This document shows, in pieces, positions 53,258 through 61,791 of a stretch of DNA of 64,000 nt. Each line of letters begins with the position of its first letter. Within the stretch, counting starts at the first letter, position 1. The DNA is from Gordonia jinhuaensis (GTDB lineage: Bacteria > Actinomycetota > Actinomycetes > Mycobacteriales > Mycobacteriaceae): positions 1 through 64,000 of the forward strand of contig NZ_BMGC01000018.1 in NCBI RefSeq assembly GCF_014639795.1. The letters are read 5' to 3'. Below the pieces are notes generated by a model. It was not told the DNA's origin, did not search any database, and saw nothing but the letters and a program-made list of their open reading frames with translations. The position numbers and the translations under genes were made by a program.

Positions 53258-54292
53258 ATGCCCATCGCAACGCCCGAACAGTATGCAGAGATGTTCGCCA
53301 AGGCGAAGGAGGGTGGCTACGCATTCCCCGCGATCAACTGCACCTCGTCGTCCACCATCAACGCCGCGATCAAGGGATTCGCCGACGCGGGAAGTGACGG
53401 CATCATCCAGTTCTCCACCGGTGGTGCCGAGTTCGGCTCGGGCCTGGGCGTCAAGGACATGGTGACCGGCGCTGTTGCGCTCGCCGAGTTCGCGTACGTG
53501 GTGGCCGCCAAGTACGACATCACCATCGCCCTGCACACCGACCACTGCCCCAAGGACAAGCTCGACACCTACGTGCGCCCGTTGCTCGCCATCTCCCAGG
53601 AGCGCGTCGACGCGGGCAAGAACCCGTTGTTCCAGTCGCATATGTGGGACGGTAGCGCCATCCCGATCGACGAGAACCTCGAGATCGCCCAGGATCTGCT
53701 CGCCAAGGCCACCGCGGCCAAGATCATCCTCGAGGTCGAGATCGGAGTCGTCGGGGGTGAGGAAGACGGCGTCGAGGCCGAGATCAACGAGAAGCTCTAC
53801 ACCTCCGCCGAGGACTTCGAGAAGACGATCGACGCGTTGGGTGCAGGCGACAAGGGCAAGTACCTGCTCGCCGCGACATTCGGCAACGTCCACGGCGTCT
53901 ACAAGCCGGGCAACGTGAAGCTGCGCCCCGATGTGCTGAAGATGGGTCAGGAGGTGGCCTCCAAGAAGCTCGGGCTCGCCGACGGCTCCAAGCCGTTCAA
54001 CTACGTGTTCCACGGCGGCTCCGGCTCGCTCAAGAGTGAGATCGAGGAGGCGCTGAGCTACGGCGTGGTGAAGATGAACGTCGACACCGACACGCAGTAC
54101 GCCTACACGCGTCCGGTCGCCGGACACATGTTCGCCAACTACGACGGAGTGCTCAAGGTCGACGGCGAGGTCGGCAACAAGAAGGTCTACGACCCGCGGT
54201 CGTGGTCGAAGAAGGCCGAAGCCGGAATGTCGGACCGGGTCGTGGAGGCATGTCAGGATCTCAAGTCGGTGGGCAAGTCGCTCACCGCGTGA
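53258..54292 (+). CDS. fba: Fructose-bisphosphate aldolase, class II
   Basis: Class II aldolase cleaves fructose 1,6-bisphosphate using zinc. The 344-residue enzyme starts MPIATPEQYAEMFAKAKEGG and has the zinc His pair in TIALHTDHCPKDKLDTY, Glu in EVEIGVVGGEEDG, AATFGNVHGVYKPGNVKLRP and FHGGSGSLKSEIEEALSYGV. Length and sequence match the actinobacterial type. AGAGGAGTACGAGCACG precedes the ATG. It is followed by a large hairpin. Confidence 0.98.
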   Translation: MPIATPEQYAEMFAKAKEGGYAFPAINCTSSSTINAAIKGFADAGSDGIIQFSTGGAEFGSGLGVKDMVTGAVALAEFAYVVAAKYDITIALHTDHCPKDKLDTYVRPLLAISQERVDAGKNPLFQSHMWDGSAIPIDENLEIAQDLLAKATAAKIILEVEIGVVGGEEDGVEAEINEKLYTSAEDFEKTIDALGAGDKGKYLLAATFGNVHGVYKPGNVKLRPDVLKMGQEVASKKLGLADGSKPFNYVFHGGSGSLKSEIEEALSYGVVKMNVDTDTQYAYTRPVAGHMFANYDGVLKVDGEVGNKKVYDPRSWSKKAEAGMSDRVVEACQDLKSVGKSLTA

Positions 54293-54354
54293 TGACCGCG
54301 CCGGGCCGGGCCGAGTCTGCGAACCGGATCGGTCCGGGCCGACAGCTGTGATGG

Positions 54355-54410
54355 CGATGGGCCGTTGCTCCTGGTGGGATTGTGTTCCCGGGTGGAGCGG
54401 CGGCCCATCG
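54355..54410. terminator. Long interrupted hairpin between fba and the convergent hydrolase
   Basis: The 56-base element folds on itself in three stacked stems: CGATGGGCCG/CGGCCCATCG (10 bp), GCTCC/GGAGC (5 bp) and GGGA/TCCC (4 bp). These are separated by symmetrical 2x2 and 4x4 internal loops and capped by six bases. The position between convergent genes suits a bidirectional terminator. There is no U-run. Confidence 0.75.
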
Positions 54411-54445
54411 TCGGTGAGAAGCAGGGTTGCTCGAATTGTGGTGTG

Positions 54446-55645
54446 TCAGAGCGATTCGAGCGCCTCGAATGCCGTGGCGACATACTGTGCCGACCGGTCG
54501 GAGCCCAGCAGACCCGACCCCATCCGGTTCATCGTGTAGGAGATGGTCGCGCGTAGCTCGGTGTCGATGATGATCTGCGACCCACCCCAGCCGCCCCAGA
54601 AACAGATCCGTCGTTCGGGGACGAAGGGCACCGACGCCGGCGTCGGCAGGCCGAAGCCCATACCGAACCGGATCGGTGCGCCGAGCACGCGGTCGACCCC
54701 GTTGGACTGTTCGGTGAAGACCAGATCGATCGTGTCGGGTGAGAGCAGCCGGACCCCGTCGACGCTGCCCCCGCAGGCCAGCACCGACTGGATGCGGGCC
54801 AGGGCCCGTGCGTTCGAGTGGCCGTTGGCGGCGCCGATCTCGGCTGCTCGCCAGCCGTCGGTCCACGACACGGTCGCGTCGGCGACCGGGTTGCCGAACG
54901 TCTTCACGGCCGGTGACTCCGGATCGAGCTTCGTCACGTCGATCGAACGCGGCGGCGGCGCAACGACATTGGCGACCCGGCCGTAGTCGGCGCGGGCGAC
55001 GCCGAACCGGAAGTCGGCACCGAGGGGGCCGGTGATCTCCTCGGCGACGAATGTGCCCAGACCGCGTCCGTCGACGCGACGGACCACCTCGCCGAGAAGA
55101 TGACCGTGGTTCATCGCCTGGTAGCCCGACGCGGTACCGGGCGTCCACCAGGGTGCCTGCTCGGCCAGACGCGCGCAGGCGAAGGGGAGATCGTAGACCT
55201 GCTCCTGGGTGATCGGCTCCTGCCAGCCGGCCACACCCGACGTGTGCGAGAGAAGGTGGCGGACAGCCACATCGTCCTTGCCGTTCGCGGCGAATTCCGG
55301 CCAGTAGGTGGCCACCGGAGCGTAAGGGTCGATGCGGCCCCGGTCGATGAGGATCAGCACCGCCAGAGCCGTGACGGTCTTGCTGCACGACCAGACGTTG
55401 GTGAGCGTGTCGCGCCCCCAGGCGGTGGTGTGATCGGTGTCGGCCCAGCCGCCCCAGATGTCCACGAGCGGCCGGCCGTCGACCGTGACGGCGACCGAGG
55501 CGCCCAGGTCGGCACCCGACTCCACGTTGGCGCGCAGCACCTCTCGCAGGGCGGTGAAGTGCGGGTCGCACGTGCCCTGGATTTCCGCGCCGCGGTTCTG
55601 CGCACTTTGGACTCCGGTGTCCTGGGTATCGGTCATGGCCTGCAT
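54446..55645 (-). CDS. Beta-lactamase-fold serine hydrolase (class C/EstB-like)
   Basis: The 399-residue protein has the SxxK nucleophile in [15 protein letters not shown], a Tyr-based YxN-like motif in [16 protein letters not shown], and [16 protein letters not shown] in place of the KTG box. This pattern is typical of EstB-type esterases and LACTB-like hydrolases rather than of true beta-lactamases. No signal peptide is found. ATG 55645 has AGAAGGA upstream, which is supplied by the first unit of a tandem repeat; ATG 55636 is an alternative. Confidence 0.9.
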   Translation of the reverse strand: MQAMTDTQDTGVQSAQNRGAEIQGTCDPHFTALREVLRANVESGADLGASVAVTVDGRPLVDIWGGWADTDHTTAWGRDTLTNVWSCSKTVTALAVLILIDRGRIDPYAPVATYWPEFAANGKDDVAVRHLLSHTSGVAGWQEPITQEQVYDLPFACARLAEQAPWWTPGTASGYQAMNHGHLLGEVVRRVDGRGLGTFVAEEITGPLGADFRFGVARADYGRVANVVAPPPRSIDVTKLDPESPAVKTFGNPVADATVSWTDGWRAAEIGAANGHSNARALARIQSVLACGGSVDGVRLLSPDTIDLVFTEQSNGVDRVLGAPIRFGMGFGLPTPASVPFVPERRICFWGGWGGSQIIIDTELRATISYTMNRMGSGLLGSDRSAQYVATAFEALESL

Positions 55646-55653
55646 CCACTTCC

Positions 55654-55713
55654 TTCTGAGCTATTGCGTTCTGAGGCGTTGCCTTTTGAGACGTTGCGTT
55701 CTGAGCCGTTGCA
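55654..55713. repeat. 15-bp tandem repeat, 4 copies, at the 5' end of the serine hydrolase gene
   Basis: Four imperfect units of TTCTGAG(N)CGTTGC(N) lie in a row. On the hydrolase's coding strand the unit nearest the gene supplies part of the ribosome-binding AGAAGGA. Copy changes could therefore alter translation or promoter spacing. Confidence 0.9.
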
Positions 55714-55932
55714 TGAGTGTGACGCTGATCATAATCATCAGCTGAACCCGGATTCAGGTTTTTGCCCGAGTCGGTGGGTGGTGGATCGAGAGGGTGCGTC
55801 TCGTGGCCTGGGTGGATGTCGGGCGCGGTCAGAAAGATGCCCGATCGGACCCATCCGCGTGGTGGGCGGCACCGAACTCGTAGCAACAGCCCAGGACGGA
55901 GCTGGACATCCGCACTACGTGAGGAGTTCGAC

Positions 55933-56400
55933 ATGGCACGTTTCTCCAAGACCAACACGCGTCGCATCGGCGCCGGAATGCTTGTCGCCGCCGGGGCCGC
56001 CGCAGTCGCGATCGGAGCCGCCCCCACCGCGTCGGCAGCGCCGTCGGAGGGACTCCAGCTGTGTCCGGCGCTGCCCGGTCAGATGGTGACCAAGGCGACC
56101 TGTGAAGCCAAGTCCGGACCCACTGGCCTGGCACTGGCCGTGACCTCCGGTGGTGGCAAGGCCACGTCGATGGCTGACAACTACTCCGGTCCCGCCGCGA
56201 TCGCGCTCGGCAATGGTGCCGTGGTGACCATGAATGGAGTCAAGCCCGGTCTCGCAATCGGCATCGCCGGCGCCGACAGCACTGTGACGGTGGACGGCAA
56301 GAAGGGTCCGGTGTGCACCGGAAAGTTCGCCTTCTCCGGCGACTTCCAGACACTCAAGGGGTGCTACGCCAGCAATGGACAGGTGATCCCGCTCGGCTGA
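55933..56400 (+). CDS. Secreted DUF6764-like protein
   Basis: The 155-residue product has a signal peptide (RRIGAGMLVAAGAAAVAIGA then APTASAAP, cut after ASA). A mature domain of about 115 residues follows, with Cys pairs (LQLCPALPGQ, ATCEAKSG, PVCTGKFAF, KGCYASNGQ) and Gly/Ala-rich beta repeats (ALGNGAVVTMNGVKPGLAIG). It resembles the DUF6764 family known in Gordonia and Rhodococcus. It is predicted to be exported and disulfide-bonded. GAGGAG lies seven bases before the ATG. Function unknown. Confidence 0.82.
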   Translation: MARFSKTNTRRIGAGMLVAAGAAAVAIGAAPTASAAPSEGLQLCPALPGQMVTKATCEAKSGPTGLALAVTSGGGKATSMADNYSGPAAIALGNGAVVTMNGVKPGLAIGIAGADSTVTVDGKKGPVCTGKFAFSGDFQTLKGCYASNGQVIPLG

Positions 56401-56467
56401 TCGACATCGAGAATCCTTGTGAAGCAGGGTTTTTCGAGAGACACGCCTGCTTCGAGGGTGGTGTGTG

Positions 56468-56498
56468 CGATGCTCTGAGCGCAGTGCTCAGAGCATCG
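56468..56498. terminator. Bidirectional terminator hairpin overlapping a gene end
   Basis: CGATGCTCTGAGC and GCTCAGAGCATCG are perfect 13-base arms around GCAGT. It follows the DUF6764-like gene by 67 bases, and its right arm contains the stop codon of the convergent 78-residue gene (56488). Confidence 0.85.
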
Positions 56499-56724
56499 CC
56501 AGACCCACGATGACGGCCACCGCGAGAGCGGCCATGGCCACTGCGGCCAGTACCACTGACGGCTGCACCCGGCGCCTGGGCGCGTGGCGGGGAAGTCTCT
56601 CCGGAGCCCAGTCTGGGTCCAGATACGGTCTGCGGCTGAATTCGGCTGGGTGGCGGCCGATCTCACCGACGTACTGGTTGGGGAAGGTATTCGGATCGGG
56701 AAGGTGAGCGCGATCGGTGACCAC
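56488..56724 (-). CDS. Small tail-anchored membrane protein, unknown function
   Basis: The 78-residue product has a polar part (NTFPNQYVGEIGRHPAEFSR, then LDPDWAPERLPRHAPRRR) and a single C-terminal hydrophobic segment (VVLAAVAMAALAVAVIVGLA) with two residues after it, like a tail-anchored protein with the N-terminus inside. The start at GTG 56724 has no strong ribosome site, and coding-like sequence continues in frame upstream without a better start. It lies 78 bases after the acidic membrane protein gene on the same strand. No family recognised. Confidence 0.6.
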   Translation of the reverse strand: MVTDRAHLPDPNTFPNQYVGEIGRHPAEFSRRPYLDPDWAPERLPRHAPRRRVQPSVVLAAVAMAALAVAVIVGLAML

Positions 56725-56802
56725 GGGCAGTGGCGTGGTCCGCGGATCGCCGGCCGGTCCGGCAGGAGGCCACTCCCCATGCCCGGCACCCCCCCAGATG
56801 GG

Positions 56803-58764
56803 TCATCGGGTCCCGCAGACCTTCCACTGACCCTCTTCCTTGTGCAGGAACATCCGAACGTCTTGTGTCGCAGCGGGATCGGACACGCGACTGGCGGTCA
56901 CCTCCACGATCGCGGTGTCTGAGCCGGTCACCTTGGCCGCGTTGACGCCGTGTACCTCGACGAGCTGCCCCAGCTGCTTCTGGGTCTGGAACTGCTGGGC
57001 GAAGGCGGCATCGTCGGCTGCGTCGTAGACGCGCTTGCGATCACCGCAGGTCACGTTGCGCAATGTGGTGAGGTTGCCGTTCTGCAGCGCATGCGCATAG
57101 GTGAGCGCGGCGTCTGCGGCTTGATCGGCGGCAGGAGTCTCCTTGTGGCGGTTGCTCGTCGCCACCACGGCCACCACCGCGACCACGACCACCACCGCGA
57201 CCACGATGGCCAGGATCGAACCGATCAGCACTCCGCGGCGCGGCTTGTCCTTCGAGTCGTTCGACCGGCCGGATTGCGCGTCGGCGGGCCTGATGTACTC
57301 CGGCGAGGCGGCGGATGTGCGCCAGCCGCCATCGGTGCCCTTCGTATCGGTGCCGTTGGTGCTGGTGTCGTTGGTGTCGCGCAGGTCATCTCGCGCGTCG
57401 AGTGATGCGGTCGCGGTGCCCGAACCCTTACCCGCCGAACGTGTTGCGACCCCGGACCCTGCGAGAGCCATTGCGGCAGTGGGGGCATCGCTGTCGACCT
57501 CCTCGGCGGCCGGCGCGTCCCGCAGGGAAGTCTGCGTGGTGTCGGCTTCGGCTTCGGACTCGGCGGATGGCGCGCGGTCGGACTCGGCAGCGGCGCTGTC
57601 GGCAGTGGCGAATTCGGCAGCGGCGCTGTCGGCAGGGGCGAATTCGGGATGCGAGGTGGCGTACCACTCTTTGAGTTGTGCCGGTCGCATCGTCTGCGTC
57701 TCGGCCCAGCCGCCGCCTCCGGAGACCACCGGCCCCGACGTTTGTGCTCTGGTCTCGGCCTCGACCGGCTCCTCGCCGGACTCTGCTCCGGTCGACTGTG
57801 CCTCGGTGGTCTCGGCGTTCGACGCCTCCGGATCCGTGGTGGGCGAATCAGCGGTGTCGGTGTCCGCGCTGTGGGATTCGGTGCTGTGGGATTCGGCACT
57901 GTCGGTATCCGCGGTGTCCGAATCAGTGGTGACCGAGTCGGTGGAGTCGGCATCGTCAGTGGCGGGATCGGGGGTGGTGTCGCCCTCGGGTTCTGCGCCC
58001 GATTCGGCGTTCACCGCCGTGCCAGTGTCCTCGGCTGCGCTGTCCTCGGCTGCGGTGTCCTCACCGCCGGTCTCCTCGGTGCTGGACCCGTCTACTGCGG
58101 ATTCGTCGGCCGCCGATTCGTCGGTGGCGGGGTTCTCGAGATCCTCGGCCCCGGTGGACTCGACGTCGTCGCTCTCGACCCCCGGGGTCGCCGGTGCGTC
58201 TGAGTCGTTGGCCTCACCGTCGTTTGCGTCGCTGTCGTTGACCTCGCTGTTGCTGACCTCGCTGCCGCCGAACTCACCGTCGCTGAGCTCGGGTGCGCCG
58301 GTGACCTCTGGGTCAGCAACGTCGTCCGCGTCCTCGGCCTGGTCATGGGCCGCGTCGTCGGCTGCGTCATCAGCTGAAGCATCGCCGTCACTGGCGTCCG
58401 TGATGGCCGCGTCGTCGCCCTCGGCTGCTGTGGTGGTGCCCTCATCCGTCGTGTCGACCGGTTCGACGTCGGTGGCATCGGTGACGCCGTCGCGGTCGGT
58501 GTCGATTGAGGCACTCATCGCGGTGTCGGGCTCCTGATCGTGGGTCGCCGAGGGATTCGGCGCGTCGTGGTCGTTCTGGTCGTGGTCGTTCTGGTCGGTG
58601 TCGATCCCGAGTGTGTTGTCGGCCCCGAGTGTGGTGTCGCGGCCGTTCGGAGCGGCGGCCTCTGCTGACCTGTCGTCGGGGCCGGGCGAGCGGTGGGTCC
58701 GGGACCTGATGGCCGACAGTGCTCGTCCCACGGCCGATTTTCCGTCGTCGAGTGGATGCGACAT
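56803..58764 (-). CDS. Very acidic membrane protein with extracytoplasmic DUF4878-like domain (Rv0361-like position)
   Basis: The 653-residue protein has an extremely acidic, low-complexity N-terminal part of about 500 residues, made of Asp, Glu, Ser, Thr and Ala with repeats such as TDSDTADTDSAESHSTESHS. A basic stretch (DKPRRG) leads into one transmembrane helix near 525-550 (VLIGSILAIVVAVVVVVAVV). A C-terminal domain of about 100 residues follows outside (ALTYAHALQNGNLTTLRNVT, CGDRKRVYDA, HKEEGQWKVCGTR), like lumazine-binding/DUF4878 or Mce-associated folds. GGGGGGAGG precedes ATG 58764. By position it matches Rv0361, but the acidic region is far longer than I would expect. Role unknown. 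Confidence 0.78.
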   Translation of the reverse strand: MSHPLDDGKSAVGRALSAIRSRTHRSPGPDDRSAEAAAPNGRDTTLGADNTLGIDTDQNDHDQNDHDAPNPSATHDQEPDTAMSASIDTDRDGVTDATDVEPVDTTDEGTTTAAEGDDAAITDASDGDASADDAADDAAHDQAEDADDVADPEVTGAPELSDGEFGGSEVSNSEVNDSDANDGEANDSDAPATPGVESDDVESTGAEDLENPATDESAADESAVDGSSTEETGGEDTAAEDSAAEDTGTAVNAESGAEPEGDTTPDPATDDADSTDSVTTDSDTADTDSAESHSTESHSADTDTADSPTTDPEASNAETTEAQSTGAESGEEPVEAETRAQTSGPVVSGGGGWAETQTMRPAQLKEWYATSHPEFAPADSAAAEFATADSAAAESDRAPSAESEAEADTTQTSLRDAPAAEEVDSDAPTAAMALAGSGVATRSAGKGSGTATASLDARDDLRDTNDTSTNGTDTKGTDGGWRTSAASPEYIRPADAQSGRSNDSKDKPRRGVLIGSILAIVVAVVVVVAVVAVVATSNRHKETPAADQAADAALTYAHALQNGNLTTLRNVTCGDRKRVYDAADDAAFAQQFQTQKQLGQLVEVHGVNAAKVTGSDTAIVEVTASRVSDPAATQDVRMFLHKEEGQWKVCGTR

Positions 58765-59034
58765 CCCGTGGCCTCCCCCCGTTGTCGTTTCGCATGGGCG
58801 CAGCTCAACCGGGTCGAACCGAACTGGCAAAGCAACGCCGCGCAGGCGTGGAGTGCGGCGCCGCGCCTGCGATGCGCGGTCTAGCTTAACCAACGACCCT
58901 GTGGCGGGCCTTATGGCGCGGCGCGTGGTGGTGTTCACGTTCGATTGCCGTGCTGTTCACCGATCGTGGCGCGGGTGGGACCGGTGTCGGTGGATGGGGT
59001 GGATGTGCTCGCCTGGTTGTCACGACGGGGCACA

Positions 59035-59487
59035 ATGAGCGTCGTGACGTCATTTGGAGATCTTCTCGGCCCGCAGCCCACGTTGTTGACCGGCGACGAC
59101 GACGCCGAGTCCGACCTGCTCAACCATGCCGACCCGGCATCGGTCGCGGCCAGCCATCCCAGCGCGTCGATCGCCTGGGCCTACCTTGCCGAGGGTGCGC
59201 TCGATGCCGCCGCCGCCGACGCCGAGGTGGCCACGGCCAAGACCGTGGAGGCCTACGCCTACGCGCGGACCGGCTACCACCGCGGCCTCGACCAGTTGCG
59301 GCGCCACGGTTGGAAGGGTTTCGGCCCGGTGCCGTGGAGTCACGAACCCAACCGGGGCTTCCTGCGTTGTGTGGGTGCGCTGGCCCGCGCGGCGCAGTCG
59401 ATCGGTGAAGAGGACGAGTATCTGCGGTGCCTCGAGCTGCTGAACGAATCCGATCCCGCGGCCGCCGCCGAGCTCGGACTCATCTGA
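59035..59487 (+). CDS. DUF3151 family protein (Rv0360c-like)
   Basis: The 150-residue soluble protein contains SFGDLLGPQPTLLTGDDDAE, AWAYLAEGALDAAAADAEVA, KTVEAYAYARTGYHRGLDQL and FGPVPWSHEPNRGFLRCVGA, matching the actinobacterial DUF3151 family. The role is not known; a helical TPR-like fold is plausible. The start is ATG 59035 or GTG 59044. The gene before it on the other strand is Rv0361-like and the next ones include an M50 protease and purA, as in mycobacteria. Confidence 0.9.
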   Translation: MSVVTSFGDLLGPQPTLLTGDDDAESDLLNHADPASVAASHPSASIAWAYLAEGALDAAAADAEVATAKTVEAYAYARTGYHRGLDQLRRHGWKGFGPVPWSHEPNRGFLRCVGALARAAQSIGEEDEYLRCLELLNESDPAAAAELGLI

Positions 59488-59497
59488 CAGCGCGCCG

Positions 59498-60640
59498 ATG
59501 TCCGAGCACGCACAGCGCGCCTGGAGATCCTCAACGGTCCTCGACCGCCTACGCAGCGGTTTCCACCGGCTGCCCGTACATGTGCGGGCCCCGCTGCGCA
59601 GGCTCTACTTCTCACTGCTGCCGATCACCCAGTGCGCACTCGCGGCGGCACTGGCGTGGTTCATCGCGCAGAAGCTGATCGGACACACCAACCCGTTCTT
59701 CGCGCCGATCGCCGCCGTCATCTCGCTGGGCACCTCACTGGGACAGCGCTGGCGACGGTCGTTCGAGATGGTGGTGGGGGTGAGTGTCGGCATCGGTGTC
59801 GGCGACCTGATCGTCAAACAGATCGGCAGCGGCACCTGGCAGATCGCGGTCGTGGTCGCGCTCGCCATGTCGGTCGCGACCCTGCTCGACCGCAGCCCAC
59901 TGGTCGGCCTGCAGGCGGCGAGCTCGGCGTGTCTGGTCGCCACGCTGTTGCCGCCCGGCGGGTCCGGCGGCATCAACCGCATGATCGATGCCTTCGTCGG
60001 AGGTGTCGTGGGCATCCTCGTGGTCGCGCTGATCCCGACTCACCCCGTCCGGCGGGCACGCCGGGATGCGGCCAATGTCATGGAGACCATGCGCGGGGTG
60101 GTCGTCGACACCGCGCAGGGACTGCGCGACCGCGACCACGACCTGGTCTCGGATGCGCTGCATCGGGCGCGCGGCACCCAGTCGGCGATCGACGCGATGC
60201 GCAGCGATATGAGCGGCGGGCGCGACATCAGTCGGATATCCCCGCTGTACTGGAACTCCCGTGAACGCCTGGCCCGACTCAACGCCACCGCCGATCCCAT
60301 CGACAATGCGGTGCGCAACATCCGCGTGCTGTGCCGGCGCGCGTTGGGGTCGCTGGACGACGGCACCGCGGTCTCGCCCAGGGTGATCGACCTGGTCGCC
60401 GAGCTGGGCGGCGCATTCGAGGTTCTGCGCGACATGCTGCTCGCCGATCCGGGCGACCACCCGGACGAGGCCGACGCGGCGCGGGTGCTGCGCCACATCG
60501 CCCGTGAGGCGCGCGCCGAACTCGTCGAGGACTCCGGGTTGAGTGAGACGGTGATCCTCGGCCAGATCCGGTCGACGCTGGTCGACCTGCTCATGGTCGC
60601 CGGCCTGCGACGCACCTCGGCCGTCGCGACGCTGCGCTGA
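59498..60640 (+). CDS. FUSC/aromatic acid exporter-like membrane protein
   Basis: The 380-residue protein has an N-terminal membrane domain of about five to six helices with SLLPITQCALAAALAWFIAQ, PFFAPIAAVISLGTSLGQRW, RRSFEMVVGVSVGIGVGDLI and FVGGVVGILVVALIPTHPVR. A cytoplasmic helical domain of about 180 residues follows. This is the FUSC/ArAE pattern for efflux of aromatic or fusaric-type acids; many actinobacterial members are uncharacterised. The ATG at 59498 is 10 bases after the DUF3151 stop, suggesting co-transcription. Confidence 0.88.
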   Translation: MSEHAQRAWRSSTVLDRLRSGFHRLPVHVRAPLRRLYFSLLPITQCALAAALAWFIAQKLIGHTNPFFAPIAAVISLGTSLGQRWRRSFEMVVGVSVGIGVGDLIVKQIGSGTWQIAVVVALAMSVATLLDRSPLVGLQAASSACLVATLLPPGGSGGINRMIDAFVGGVVGILVVALIPTHPVRRARRDAANVMETMRGVVVDTAQGLRDRDHDLVSDALHRARGTQSAIDAMRSDMSGGRDISRISPLYWNSRERLARLNATADPIDNAVRNIRVLCRRALGSLDDGTAVSPRVIDLVAELGGAFEVLRDMLLADPGDHPDEADAARVLRHIAREARAELVEDSGLSETVILGQIRSTLVDLLMVAGLRRTSAVATLR

Positions 60641-60700
60641 CGCCGGGAATCGATTCCGACGGGGCGTGTCGCGCGGACGGGCCGACGGACCCTTGTCATA

Positions 60701-60718
60701 TATGCGTATTCATGCATA
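60701..60718. promoter_or_regulatory. AT-rich inverted repeat upstream of the CDF transporter
   Basis: TATGC-N8-GCATA within a markedly AT-rich stretch (60697-60725) lies about 50 bases before the start of the metal exporter. It has the general look of ArsR/SmtB-type metal-sensor operators, which are 12-2-12 AT-rich palindromes, but matches only in part. Confidence 0.45.
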
Positions 60719-60770
60719 GATTAGAGCCACAACATCGGGTCTGCCGGCCGGGCAGGGGAGGGGTGCAACC

Positions 60771-61682
60771 GTGGGACACAGTCACGATCACGGCCATTCA
60801 CTCGGGCCGGAGTCGGCACATCGCCGCGTGTGGCCGATGGGGATCGCAGCCGCGCTGATCGGCAGCTTCTTCGTCATCGAACTCGTGGTCGGGTTCGTGA
60901 TCGGATCGCTGGCACTGGTCGCCGATGCCGGCCATATGGCCACCGATCTGGTCGCGCTGGTGATGGGTCTGGGTGCGCTGCTGCTCGCCCGGCATTCCAG
61001 TTCCGAGGGTGACAAGACCTTCGGTTGGCATCGCGCCGAGGTCTTCACCGCGGTCATCAACGCCGTGCTGCTGGTCGCGGTGGCGGTCTTCGTTCTCGTG
61101 GAGGCGGTCGACCGCGTGGGTGATCATCCCCACGTACCCGGCCTGCCGATGGTGATCGTGGCACTGGTCGGGCTGGCGGTGAACGTGGCGGTGATGGTGG
61201 TGCTGCGGGTCGACGCCGAGGGCAGCATCGCGATCCGCGGTGCCTATATGGAGGTGGTCGCCGACGCGGTCGGCAGTGTCGGGGTGCTCATCGCCGGTGT
61301 CGTCACGATGACCACGAGCTGGCCCTACGCCGACCTGGTCGTCGCGATCCTCATCGCGGTGTGGGTGGCCCCGCGCGCCGGCCGGCTGGCGATCGACGCG
61401 CTGCGGATCCTGGCCCAGCGCGCGCCGACCCACATCGACATCGACATGCTGCGAGATCGGCTCGCCGCGATCCCCGGTGTGACCGACGTTCACGACCTGC
61501 ACGTGTGGACGCTGACCACCGGGATGGATGTGGCGACCGTGCACCTGGGCGCGGTGCGCGACAACGCCGAGGTCCTCGCCGACGCGCGCGAGATCCTCGA
61601 GCAGGCCGGTCTGCCACATGCCACGGTCCAGATCGAATCGACCGAGGAACAGCGTCGTTGCCACCGCGACCTCACCTGGTGA
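60771..61682 (+). CDS. Cation diffusion facilitator (Zn2+/Co2+/Cd2+ exporter)
   Basis: The 303-residue CDF protein begins MGHSHDHGHSLG, a His-rich metal-binding start. It has six transmembrane helices with metal sites HMATDLVAL (AGHMATD, helix 2) and ADAVGSVGVL (VVADAVGS, helix 5). A C-terminal cytoplasmic domain follows (VTDVHDLHVWTLTTGMDVAT). This is the CzcD/ZitB type. The start is GTG 60771, with GGGAGGGG upstream. It is preceded by an AT-rich inverted repeat that may bind a metal sensor. Confidence 0.95.
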   Translation: MGHSHDHGHSLGPESAHRRVWPMGIAAALIGSFFVIELVVGFVIGSLALVADAGHMATDLVALVMGLGALLLARHSSSEGDKTFGWHRAEVFTAVINAVLLVAVAVFVLVEAVDRVGDHPHVPGLPMVIVALVGLAVNVAVMVVLRVDAEGSIAIRGAYMEVVADAVGSVGVLIAGVVTMTTSWPYADLVVAILIAVWVAPRAGRLAIDALRILAQRAPTHIDIDMLRDRLAAIPGVTDVHDLHVWTLTTGMDVATVHLGAVRDNAEVLADAREILEQAGLPHATVQIESTEEQRRCHRDLTW

Positions 61683-61694
61683 GCCCGACAGTGC

Positions 61695-61765
61695 GCATAC
61701 TGGTCACCTCAGCGAGGCGATGGGCCGTATATGAGGGGATCGGCCCGCTGAGGTGACCGGTATGC
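61695..61765. terminator. Long 20-bp-stem hairpin between convergent genes
   Basis: GCATACTGGTCACCTCAGCG (61695-61714) and CGCTGAGGTGACCGGTATGC (61746-61765) pair over 20 bases with one mismatch that becomes G-U in RNA. Inside the 31-base loop GGGCCG can pair with CGGCC. It lies between the CDF exporter and the M50 protease gene and probably ends both transcripts. Confidence 0.75.
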
Positions 61766-61791
61766 CGATCGCCTGTCGGCCTCGGCCCGGA

